Origin: a virus
DNA: 47,692 bases
Virus record (IMG/VR): IMGVR_UViG_3300023294_001123
Span: 1-47,692 of that record
Direction: 5' to 3' (one strand)
How positions within the stretch are numbered: position 1 is the stretch's first letter; every line of letters begins with the position of its first letter. Below the pieces are notes generated by a model. That model was not told the origin of the DNA and made no database searches. It saw only the letters and a program-made list of their open reading frames with translations. Below are positions 30,219 through 36,953 of this stretch, piece by piece. A program made the position numbers and the translations under genes.

Positions 30219-31031
30219 ATGTTAACCATATACGCACCCACAGATAAACCACAGAGCAAGTGCTGGAGAGTGTTTGATGGTATTAAACAGTCGTGGCCAG
30301 AAGCAGTAACAGTTGCAGACAACAGTGCGTCTGAAGCAACCACCCCTGCAATGTTTTGGGGATTTGTCAACAACAACACTCGACTGATACACCAGTTGGA
30401 ACTAGCACAGCAGGATTATTATTTTACAGACACTCCATATTTTGGAAGATTTAACAATGCAGACCTCACAGACACCAATCATTTTTGGCGTATTTGTAAG
30501 AACAGGATACACGCACAGTTCATAAAAGATTGCCCCGAAGATAGATTTAAACGATTTAATATTGATATCAAACAGCGTCCTAATTACAAAGGAGAGTATA
30601 TTTTAATCTGTCCTAGTTCGGCAGGGGTGGACAATTATCTACATGAGACTAATTGGTTGGTAAACACCATAACAGATATTGAAAGACACACAGACAGGCC
30701 AATACGAATAAGGAAAAAACCCAGAGGCAATGGCACATCTGGCCCGTCCGTAGCAAATATATCCATAGAAGAGGATTTGGAAAATGCCTGGGCATGTGTT
30801 ACCAGTTGCTCCATCAGTGCCGTGGAAGCCGCAGTGAACGGAGTGCCTGTTTTCTGTCATTACAAAAGTTTTGCTAAGGTTATGGGATCAACGGATCTGT
30901 CAGAGATTGAAAATCCTTTTTATACCGATCCTTCACGTTGGTTGAACAGTCTGGCCTATCAACAGTTTACACCACAAGAATTTGCCAACGGTACTGCTGT
31001 GGGTATAATGAAAGATATAGGCATAATATGA
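30219..31031 (+). CDS. Capsule-type putative glycosyltransferase, paralogue D
   Basis: A 270-residue protein with EYILICPSSAGVDNYLHETNW, CVTSCSISAVEAAVNGVPVFCHYKS and the shared ending SRWLNSLAYQQFTPQEFANGTA. It is the only copy on the plus strand and lies head to head with copy C. It is followed 19 nt later by the epimerase gene, so the two may form one unit. Confidence 0.6.
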   Translation: MLTIYAPTDKPQSKCWRVFDGIKQSWPEAVTVADNSASEATTPAMFWGFVNNNTRLIHQLELAQQDYYFTDTPYFGRFNNADLTDTNHFWRICKNRIHAQFIKDCPEDRFKRFNIDIKQRPNYKGEYILICPSSAGVDNYLHETNWLVNTITDIERHTDRPIRIRKKPRGNGTSGPSVANISIEEDLENAWACVTSCSISAVEAAVNGVPVFCHYKSFAKVMGSTDLSEIENPFYTDPSRWLNSLAYQQFTPQEFANGTAVGIMKDIGII

Positions 31032-31035
31032 ACAT

Positions 31036-31043
31036 AGTAAATA
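31036..31043 (+). promoter_or_regulatory. Late-type promoter core AGTAAATA
   Basis: 7 nt upstream of the epimerase ATG at 31051. Confidence 0.4.
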
Positions 31044-31050
31044 CTCGTAT

Positions 31051-32055
31051 ATGAAAATTTTTATAACAGGAGTGGCCGGATTTTTAGGCTCACATCTTGC
31101 TGATTTAATGTTGGCTGGTGGACACACAGTTGCGGGTAATGACAATATGATCGGTGGCTACACAGATAATATACCACAGGATGTAGAGTTTCATCAAGTA
31201 GACTGCTGTGATCTAGAAAATTTAACCAAAGCAATGGAAGGCTGTGACATTGTGTATCATTGTGCGGCCACTGCATACGAAGGACTATCTGTTTTTTCAC
31301 CAGTGCTAGTCACAAGAAATATTTTTGAAGCATCTGTTACAACCATTACAGCGGCCATACGAAACAAAGTTAAACGTATTGTGTACTGCTCGTCAATGGC
31401 AAGATACGGACATCATGAAGAAATGCCGTACCAAGAAACCTACGAATGTCGTCCGCAAGATCCTTACGGTATTGCAAAGAAAGCTGGGGAGGATGTTCTA
31501 AGAAATTTGTGTGAGACACATGGAGTAGAATATGTTATTGCTGTGCCACACAATATTGTTGGGCCAAGACAGAAATACGACGATCCATTTAGGAACGTGA
31601 TGTCTATCATGTTGAATAGAATGCTACAAGGCAAACAGCCTATCATCTACGGAGATGGCAAGCAAAAAAGATGTTTCAGTTATATTGACGATTGTCTGTA
31701 TTGTTTGAATGCTCTGGCTTTCCAAGACAATGTAATAGGCGAAACAGTTAACATTGGTCCAGACGAAGAACCTGTTACCATAAACGAACTAGCAGAAGCC
31801 TGTGCTAACGAAACAGGAATTAATCTAGATCCAATACATCATAAAGACAGACCCAAAGAAGTTAAACTAGCAACCTGTTCGTCAGACAAAGCTAGACAGT
31901 TGTTGGGTTACAAGACCACGACTAATATGCGACAAGCAGTGAAAAAAACTGCTGAATACATTAGAACCAGAGGCACAAAAAAGTTTCAATATCATTTACC
32001 TCTAGAAATTATCAATGAGCATACTCCAAAAACGTGGAAAGATAAGTTAATATAA
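31051..32055 (+). CDS. NAD-dependent sugar epimerase/dehydratase (extended SDR)
   Basis: A 334-residue protein. The nucleotide-binding motif GVAGFLGSH (residues about 7-15), YHCAATA (near 69), and the catalytic SSM...Y-x3-K (YGIAKK near 144-149) are all present. The C-terminal part has the substrate-side IYGDGKQKRCFSYIDD. It probably acts on an NDP-sugar, as UDP-glucose 4-epimerases do, and so supplies donors for the surrounding transferases. Confidence 0.88.
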   Translation: MKIFITGVAGFLGSHLADLMLAGGHTVAGNDNMIGGYTDNIPQDVEFHQVDCCDLENLTKAMEGCDIVYHCAATAYEGLSVFSPVLVTRNIFEASVTTITAAIRNKVKRIVYCSSMARYGHHEEMPYQETYECRPQDPYGIAKKAGEDVLRNLCETHGVEYVIAVPHNIVGPRQKYDDPFRNVMSIMLNRMLQGKQPIIYGDGKQKRCFSYIDDCLYCLNALAFQDNVIGETVNIGPDEEPVTINELAEACANETGINLDPIHHKDRPKEVKLATCSSDKARQLLGYKTTTNMRQAVKKTAEYIRTRGTKKFQYHLPLEIINEHTPKTWKDKLI

Positions 32056-32087
32056 TATCTTAAATTAAATTAGTAAAAAATTATTAA

Positions 32088-32100
32088 CGAGTTTAACTCG
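32088..32100 (-). terminator. Weak hairpin between convergent genes
   Basis: CGAGT-TAA-ACTCG on the minus strand includes the stop codon of the gene ending at 32093 and is followed by TTAATAATTTTTT. The stem has only five pairs, so termination is uncertain. Confidence 0.35.
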
Positions 32101-32776
32101 AAAAAAGATTAATAACTTCTTTTTTCCACACATCAGCATACTCACAATCTCTATACCCATCAAACCATGGACCGCCTTCTGTGTAGTGTAGAATTTTAGG
32201 TGCCCCATCTTTGGGCTCTTTGTACCAGCCTACCAACCAGTTGTATTCATGTGGCAGGGAACCAATGTCCTCGTCCTCCAACCAACTAAATCTGTGTAGG
32301 AATTGCGGAGTTTCTTTGTTTAACAATTCTGGTGTGAGTATTTTATTTTTAGGATGAGCACAATTCCACAGTACCATTGATGACCAGTTCTTTCTTGGAT
32401 ACACAGTCTGCACCTGTCCGTCCATTTTAATATCGCCTTCTTTGGGAGTGTAGTCGTGTTGCACACATACCACTGCTTTAGAATCATCGCAGTATTGTTC
32501 TAGTTCTGTGGTGGGAACTTTCCAAACAAAGTCGCAGTCACAGAACACTGCCCATCCTTTATAATCATTTAGATAGGGTACAAAAAAACGAGTAAATGTA
32601 AATTCTGTTGTGGCTTGTTTATCAATGTCTCTGCGATACATACCATCGGCTCGCATATCTTTTTGTTTAAGTGGAACTACTTCTGAATTAGGATCTCTGC
32701 GTTTAATAGAATGTTCACATACCTGATATGATATGTCTTCTCTTGGATCCCATCCTACATATACTTTTAAGCTCAT
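32093..32776 (-). CDS. Glycosyltransferase-like protein (GT8-like, DxD)
   Basis: A 227-residue protein beginning VYVGWDPREDISYQVCEHSI. The DxD-type AVFCDCDFVW is near residues 76-85, and KILHYTEGGPWF near the C-terminus is typical of GT8-like donors-binding ends. This kind of gene is common in T4-like marine phages. It follows the HAD-like gene in the UvsX operon (1-bp gap after the stop). Confidence 0.75.
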   Translation of the reverse strand: MSLKVYVGWDPREDISYQVCEHSIKRRDPNSEVVPLKQKDMRADGMYRRDIDKQATTEFTFTRFFVPYLNDYKGWAVFCDCDFVWKVPTTELEQYCDDSKAVVCVQHDYTPKEGDIKMDGQVQTVYPRKNWSSMVLWNCAHPKNKILTPELLNKETPQFLHRFSWLEDEDIGSLPHEYNWLVGWYKEPKDGAPKILHYTEGGPWFDGYRDCEYADVWKKEVINLFSS

Positions 32777-32777
32777 G

Positions 32778-33374
32778 TTATACTCTTCCGTTGATTACTT
32801 TGTATATATGTTTCCAGTTCTTTACTCTTGTAATTTCTCTGTGTTTAAATCTACGATTGTAACTGTGATCCACCAGTAATGGCCGTAATCCATAGTCCAA
32901 TCCCAGCAGTGCATTCTCTGGTTTGTCTTCCACCCACCATAAATTCGTGCCATGGAACTCTGCTAGAGCAGAATCTTTGTCAGCACCGGTTTCTAGAATA
33001 ATAAAGTTTTCAAACACAGTACCTCCAAACAGTTCTCGCAACCTTGTTTTCCTTAACTCCTGTGCGGGTCTGTCTGTGGTCTGTGATGTGATAGGGATAA
33101 AAGTCCATCCTTCTGCGTGTAACAGTTTGACCCAGGTCTGAGATTCCGTCATGGGATCTTGGTTGCTCATCCATGCTGAGTTGTTAAATTCTTTTATAAG
33201 TGATTCTTTAACATTTTTGTGTAACCCGTATCTTTTTTCCATGGAGTAAAGATTTTGTTTGCCAGGTTTTTGTTTATAGCCTTTGCCAGCCATCCACTTG
33301 GCAAAATGTTCTTCCCATTCCAGGAGTACACCGTCTACGTCTGTGAGTATGATTCTTCTATCTAATGGACGCAT
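32778..33374 (-). CDS. HAD-superfamily hydrolase-like protein
   Basis: A 198-residue protein. Motif I is DVDGVLLEWE (residues about 12-21, two catalytic Asp). Motif II is in PITSQT (near 95), and motif IV in WWVEDKPENA (near 147). It probably removes phosphate from a nucleotide or sugar phosphate. Its place between UvsX partners and a glycosyltransferase leaves both DNA and glycan roles open. It overlaps the upstream gene by 17 nt. Confidence 0.75.
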   Translation of the reverse strand: MRPLDRRIILTDVDGVLLEWEEHFAKWMAGKGYKQKPGKQNLYSMEKRYGLHKNVKESLIKEFNNSAWMSNQDPMTESQTWVKLLHAEGWTFIPITSQTTDRPAQELRKTRLRELFGGTVFENFIILETGADKDSALAEFHGTNLWWVEDKPENALLGLDYGLRPLLVDHSYNRRFKHREITRVKNWKHIYKVINGRV

Positions 33375-33816
33375 CTTCCATCCCCGCCACTCTCAATTTA
33401 ACGATGTTGGTAAGTTGCCATTGCTTTTGATCTAATCCTTTTAGAATACCTAGCCATTTATTTCGTAGTAGAGCAAATTCATTTACAATTTTTTCCATGT
33501 CAACAACATCTGCTTCGCCGTCCACATATTTCTCTACATCTCTAGATGATAATGCTCTTTGGTAGTTCTCTAAAAATTTTTTAAATACTTGAGACCGTAA
33601 TCGTCTCTTTTCTATGTGGAGATATTCTAATATAGCTTCTATTTCTTGTAATTGATTGAAACGGTGTTCCACTTGTCCTGGCATTGCGGCACTGTTCTTT
33701 TCGAGATTGCCCCATATACCAATTTCTTTTTTAGCTTGATCTAACTCAACAGTATAGTGTTGTATACACTCTGGTATTTTAGCGATGCTTAAACTTACTG
33801 TGGAGTACCAACTCAT
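33358..33816 (-). CDS. Conserved-type protein in the UvsX operon
   Basis: A 152-residue helical protein starting MSWYSTVSLSIAKIPECIQHY, with long helices (VEHRFNQLQEIEAILEYLHIEKRRLR) and YQRALSSRDVEKYVDGE. This type of gene regularly neighbours uvsX in marine T4-like phages. It does not look like UvsY. It could be a recombination or replication accessory protein. The start overlaps the upstream stop. Confidence 0.55.
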   Translation of the reverse strand: MSWYSTVSLSIAKIPECIQHYTVELDQAKKEIGIWGNLEKNSAAMPGQVEHRFNQLQEIEAILEYLHIEKRRLRSQVFKKFLENYQRALSSRDVEKYVDGEADVVDMEKIVNEFALLRNKWLGILKGLDQKQWQLTNIVKLRVAGMEDASIR

Positions 33817-34046
33817 TCTTCCTCGTAGTATTTGTTAGCTGTTTCTTCGTCTTCATCTTCGGCTAGAACTGCTTCTATGGCCTGTTGTAATTTTTCATCA
33901 AATTCACCTGACGATTTAATTACCTCTGGATCAACGTCCATGTCAACCAGTGTTTTAACATAGTCCACAGCACAATCCACTTTCATTCTCTCTGGCAGAT
34001 AGTTTGAAACTGTAATCCAAATTTCTTCTATTTGCTCTTTATTCAT
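33813..34046 (-). CDS. Small acidic protein downstream of uvsX
   Basis: A 77-residue protein starting MNKEQIEEIW. The ATG overlaps the end of uvsX (ATGAATAA). It has helices with LPERMKVDCAVDYVKTLVDMD and a strongly acidic tail (more than half Asp/Glu in the last 20). It may bind DNA-binding partners as an acidic mimic or cofactor; function unknown. Confidence 0.6.
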   Translation of the reverse strand: MNKEQIEEIWITVSNYLPERMKVDCAVDYVKTLVDMDVDPEVIKSSGEFDEKLQQAIEAVLAEDEDEETANKYYEEE

Positions 34047-35112
34047 CGACTCCATCTTTCTCAATTTCCTTTTCGTCTACTGGTTTTTTGTTAGCAACGT
34101 CATGGAATTCTGCCATAACTATGTCTAATTTATCTCCAGTCCAATTTTTTCGGAACTCTACGATTTCTTTGCCTTTAGAGTCTACATATTTTAATCTATT
34201 ACCTGTTTGTTTCAACAGACCTTTTTTCTCAAACAGTTCTACAAGTCCGCTATATGGATTCATTCCAGTCTCGTACGGAATCTTAACCTGTACTGATTCA
34301 AAAGGTTTGGCATAACGAGTTTTCATAACTTTACAAGCGGCTCTAATACCTCTCACGTCAGTTACTTTGTTGCCATCTTCGTCCTCTTTTAATTTCAATT
34401 TCTTCATTGCAATCACAATAGAACTTGCATAGATGAAGCCTTGTCCGCCTGATATCTTGTCATCCGGATCAAACATATCTTGAGATGCGTATGTGTGATT
34501 GGTTGCTATCAACCCTACATTATATGATCCAAACATGTTCACAGTGTTACGGACCAATGAAGTTAGTGCTTTAGGTTTTCTACCCATGTCACCTTTCATG
34601 TCTCCTGCTTCAAATTGATTTACATCTGTAGGTGTAAGCATCATGCCCAATGAATCAATTACAAATAATACTTTTGGAGCATTTTCTTTGTCGTCTGCGT
34701 GTGCTTCCTTGTAACCTTTCATAAACTCTGACATAGTCTTTGCTACATCATCGATCATAGACATGTTAAGTTTTAACAACTTATCTTCTGATGTATCTAC
34801 TTTTAATGCCTGCAACCATTTTTCGTCCAGTGCATTCTCTGTGTCAATCAGTATCACATAGATACCTTGTTCTTGAGCATTCTTAATAATATTACCTGAT
34901 GCAATATAAGATTTACCTGCTCCAGATTCACCTGCTAGGACTGATACTTTGCCTAGTGGAATACCCTTGTTGAAGTCTCCTGAAATAAGATAGTTCAGTG
35001 CAAAGTTGCCTGTACTGATCCAATCTGTGGGATCGTTGAATCCTAAACCTAAGCCTTGGATTGATTTTGTAATACTTTTTCTAAATTTTGATATATCAAA
35101 TGGTTTTGTCAT
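34039..35112 (-). CDS. uvsX: UvsX recombinase (RecA-like)
   Basis: A 357-residue protein. Walker A is GESGAGKS (residues 61-68). VILIDTENAL, the Walker B strand VLFVIDSLGMM and the L2-region SGGQGF are in RecA order. The N-terminal KSITKSIQGLGLGFNDPTDWISTG is typical of T4-like UvsX. It catalyses strand exchange in recombination-dependent replication. Its promoter lies within an inverted repeat shared with the end of gp32. Confidence 0.95.
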   Translation of the reverse strand: MTKPFDISKFRKSITKSIQGLGLGFNDPTDWISTGNFALNYLISGDFNKGIPLGKVSVLAGESGAGKSYIASGNIIKNAQEQGIYVILIDTENALDEKWLQALKVDTSEDKLLKLNMSMIDDVAKTMSEFMKGYKEAHADDKENAPKVLFVIDSLGMMLTPTDVNQFEAGDMKGDMGRKPKALTSLVRNTVNMFGSYNVGLIATNHTYASQDMFDPDDKISGGQGFIYASSIVIAMKKLKLKEDEDGNKVTDVRGIRAACKVMKTRYAKPFESVQVKIPYETGMNPYSGLVELFEKKGLLKQTGNRLKYVDSKGKEIVEFRKNWTGDKLDIVMAEFHDVANKKPVDEKEIEKDGVDE

Positions 35113-35121
35113 AATGTGTAT

Positions 35122-35150
35122 ATATTAGCACCAAGTAGTCACCCTGTCAA
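35122..35150 (-). promoter_or_regulatory. Sigma70-type promoter of uvsX
   Basis: TTGACA, 17 bp, TAATAT on the minus strand. The -35 box lies in the loop and part of the spacer in one arm of the inverted repeat at 35130-35167. Confidence 0.75.
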
Positions 35151-35167
35151 TAGAATGACTACTTGGT
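35130..35167. repeat. Perfect 12-bp inverted repeat around the uvsX -35 box
   Basis: ACCAAGTAGTCA (35130-35141) and TGACTACTTGGT (35156-35167), separated by 14 bp. As RNA it would form a stable hairpin just after gp32; as DNA it could be an operator for uvsX. No U-run follows on the minus strand. Confidence 0.6.
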
Positions 35168-35176
35168 AAAGGGTTT

Positions 35177-36184
35177 TTATTTGCTTTGTCTTGATCTAAT
35201 GAGTTTCAGAATATCTTCAGCTCTTTTAGCACTGTCACCTGCTGGTGCAGTAGTTGCCTCTGCTGGCGCTGGTGCTGGTGTTGCTGTAGTTTCTGTGTTC
35301 ACTGCTGGTGCTACAGTAGCCGCGGTAGCTGGTGCTACAGGAGCCGCTGTTGTATTAGATGCACTTGCGGGTGAACTGTTAGTAGATGCTGATGGTTGAT
35401 AAAACATACCTGCTGGTTTGTAATACTGTCCGTATTTTTCCAAATCATATGCTTCACCTTCAACAGATTTTTCAAATAATTCTTTGATTATTTTTACTTC
35501 TGCATCTGTTGGTTCTTTAGGTCTAAAGTCGTTAAGATTATGCAAACTGTGTTTATCAATTGCCGCTCTTTCCGCTTCGTCTAAAGCTCTTTCTCTTCTT
35601 GACCATTTGGAAGTTGAATAGTCAGCATAACCACCTTTTGAGGTTTTAGTTATTCTGAAATCCACACCTCTCACCGAATCAGTTGGTAATTCTTCCATTT
35701 CTGGATCCATTAATGCTGATCTAATGATGTTGAAGATTTGAGGTCCAATAATAAATCTTCTAATTGGATTCTCTGGTGATTCTTCAGCCAGTGGATTGTT
35801 TAGAACAAAACCTTGAAAGATGTATGATTTCTTTTTCCAATATTTTCTGCCCATGTCTTCCATCGACTTGTCTTTGAACCACGGTCTTACTTCAGTCAGT
35901 ACTGGACAAGTTTTTCCGTACATTTCCATACACGGTACTTGTACCTGCACTGGTCTTGAATCTGCCTGTCCTTTAATTCCAGCGAAAGGCAATTTGATCA
36001 TTGCTCTCTCTGTCCAGAAAAAAGTGTTGTTTGGATCTTTGTCAGGTAAGAAACGTACTACTGCTTCCTGTCCTTCTTGTATGTTCCAATGTGGGTAGAT
36101 GGCGTTGTCTCCGCCTGTGTTAGAAGTGGAGCGATTCACCTCTGTAGATTTTAACTTCGCTCTTATCTCTGCTAGTGTTGCCAT
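35177..36184 (-). CDS. 32: Single-stranded DNA-binding protein gp32
   Basis: A 335-residue protein. The N-terminal MATLAEIRAKLKSTE and the core with FFWTERAMIKLPF, Cys residues (VPCMEMYGKTCPV), KKSYIFQGFVLNNP and RRFIIGPQIFNII follow T4-type gp32. Residues about 265-318 are an Ala/Pro/Thr-rich linker. The last residues (AKRAEDILKLIRSRQSK) are basic, whereas T4 gp32 ends in an acidic tail. It coats ssDNA and recruits replication and recombination proteins. A strong SD AAGGAGG and a sigma70-type promoter precede it. Confidence 0.92.
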   Translation of the reverse strand: MATLAEIRAKLKSTEVNRSTSNTGGDNAIYPHWNIQEGQEAVVRFLPDKDPNNTFFWTERAMIKLPFAGIKGQADSRPVQVQVPCMEMYGKTCPVLTEVRPWFKDKSMEDMGRKYWKKKSYIFQGFVLNNPLAEESPENPIRRFIIGPQIFNIIRSALMDPEMEELPTDSVRGVDFRITKTSKGGYADYSTSKWSRRERALDEAERAAIDKHSLHNLNDFRPKEPTDAEVKIIKELFEKSVEGEAYDLEKYGQYYKPAGMFYQPSASTNSSPASASNTTAAPVAPATAATVAPAVNTETTATPAPAPAEATTAPAGDSAKRAEDILKLIRSRQSK

Positions 36185-36259
36185 AATGTAAGCCTCCTTG
36201 TTTGCCTATGTTTAGTTGTTTGTTTGTCTGCCTAAATGTATATTAGACATATAGTACAT
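36185..36259 (-). promoter_or_regulatory. Purine-rich leader of gp32
   Basis: The leader is nearly free of structure, A-rich, and contains GGCAGACAAACAA and GGCAAACAAGG as an imperfect repeat just before the start codon. T4 gp32 represses its own mRNA by binding an unstructured leader, so a similar operator is plausible here. Confidence 0.4.
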
Positions 36260-36288
36260 AATATACACACTTATTTATCTTATGTCAA
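36260..36288 (-). promoter_or_regulatory. Sigma70-type promoter of gp32
   Basis: TTGACA, 17 bp, TATATT on the minus strand, about 70 nt before the gp32 ATG at 36184. Confidence 0.75.
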
Positions 36289-36296
36289 ATGAAATA

Positions 36297-36938
36297 TTAA
36301 AATTTATCAAACCACCAATGTTTGGTTTTTTCTTTACGGTTGATGTTCTTAACGTGCCACCACACAGCATTTGGATCAAAATTAGGTTTGTGCTGTGCAT
36401 TATCGCCATGGTCCATCCAGGTGTTTGGAAAATTATCACCAGATTTACCAAATTTACGATACAGTATCAGTTGATCCCATCCATTCTCATATCCTCCTGC
36501 TCGTTGTAGATCAGCAATCTCTTTTAGAGTATTAACAGTGTCAGGGTTATTATTAAACAGCACAGAAGCGGCCAACATTTTGAACTTCTCTTTTTTATGT
36601 GTGTGTCTCCAGATACCCAACACAGAATTTTTAGATGACAAATTAAAAGGTTGATTCTGGCGAGTGTCAGCGTCCTGTAACAGCACACTGTCGTGGCCTT
36701 TTATTAATGTGTGTATGTGTCTTAGTCTGATAGTCTGACAAAATGTTGTGTAATCAAGGGTGTCTTCTATAGGTTGTGGTATGATCTGTATGTCTTGTCC
36801 TTTAAAGAATTCTTCCCATGCACCTGGTCCTATGGCTATAACACTCTTGCAATCAAAATTATTTTTTAAGGATTGTAACAGGGCGGTCACGTAGTGTCTG
36901 TAATTCCAATCTGCGGAAGTTACAAGATGTATGGACAT
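36297..36938 (-). CDS. Glycosyltransferase-like protein with DxD motif
   Basis: A 213-residue protein beginning MSIHLVTSADWNYRHYVTALLQSL. The metal-binding DSVLLQDADTRQ (near residues 83-94) is GT-A-like, and ENGWDQLILYRKF near residue 150 would place the second conserved Asp. The gene is in the minus-strand run just upstream of gp32. It probably glycosylates a virion or host surface component; donor unknown. Confidence 0.65.
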   Translation of the reverse strand: MSIHLVTSADWNYRHYVTALLQSLKNNFDCKSVIAIGPGAWEEFFKGQDIQIIPQPIEDTLDYTTFCQTIRLRHIHTLIKGHDSVLLQDADTRQNQPFNLSSKNSVLGIWRHTHKKEKFKMLAASVLFNNNPDTVNTLKEIADLQRAGGYENGWDQLILYRKFGKSGDNFPNTWMDHGDNAQHKPNFDPNAVWWHVKNINRKEKTKHWWFDKF

Positions 36939-36953
36939 TAATGTGGAGTTTTA

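Noticed and set aside
33358-33816. UvsY recombination mediator
   Set aside because: Adjacent to uvsX, but the sequence lacks the usual UvsY start and pattern; kept as a conserved protein of unknown role.
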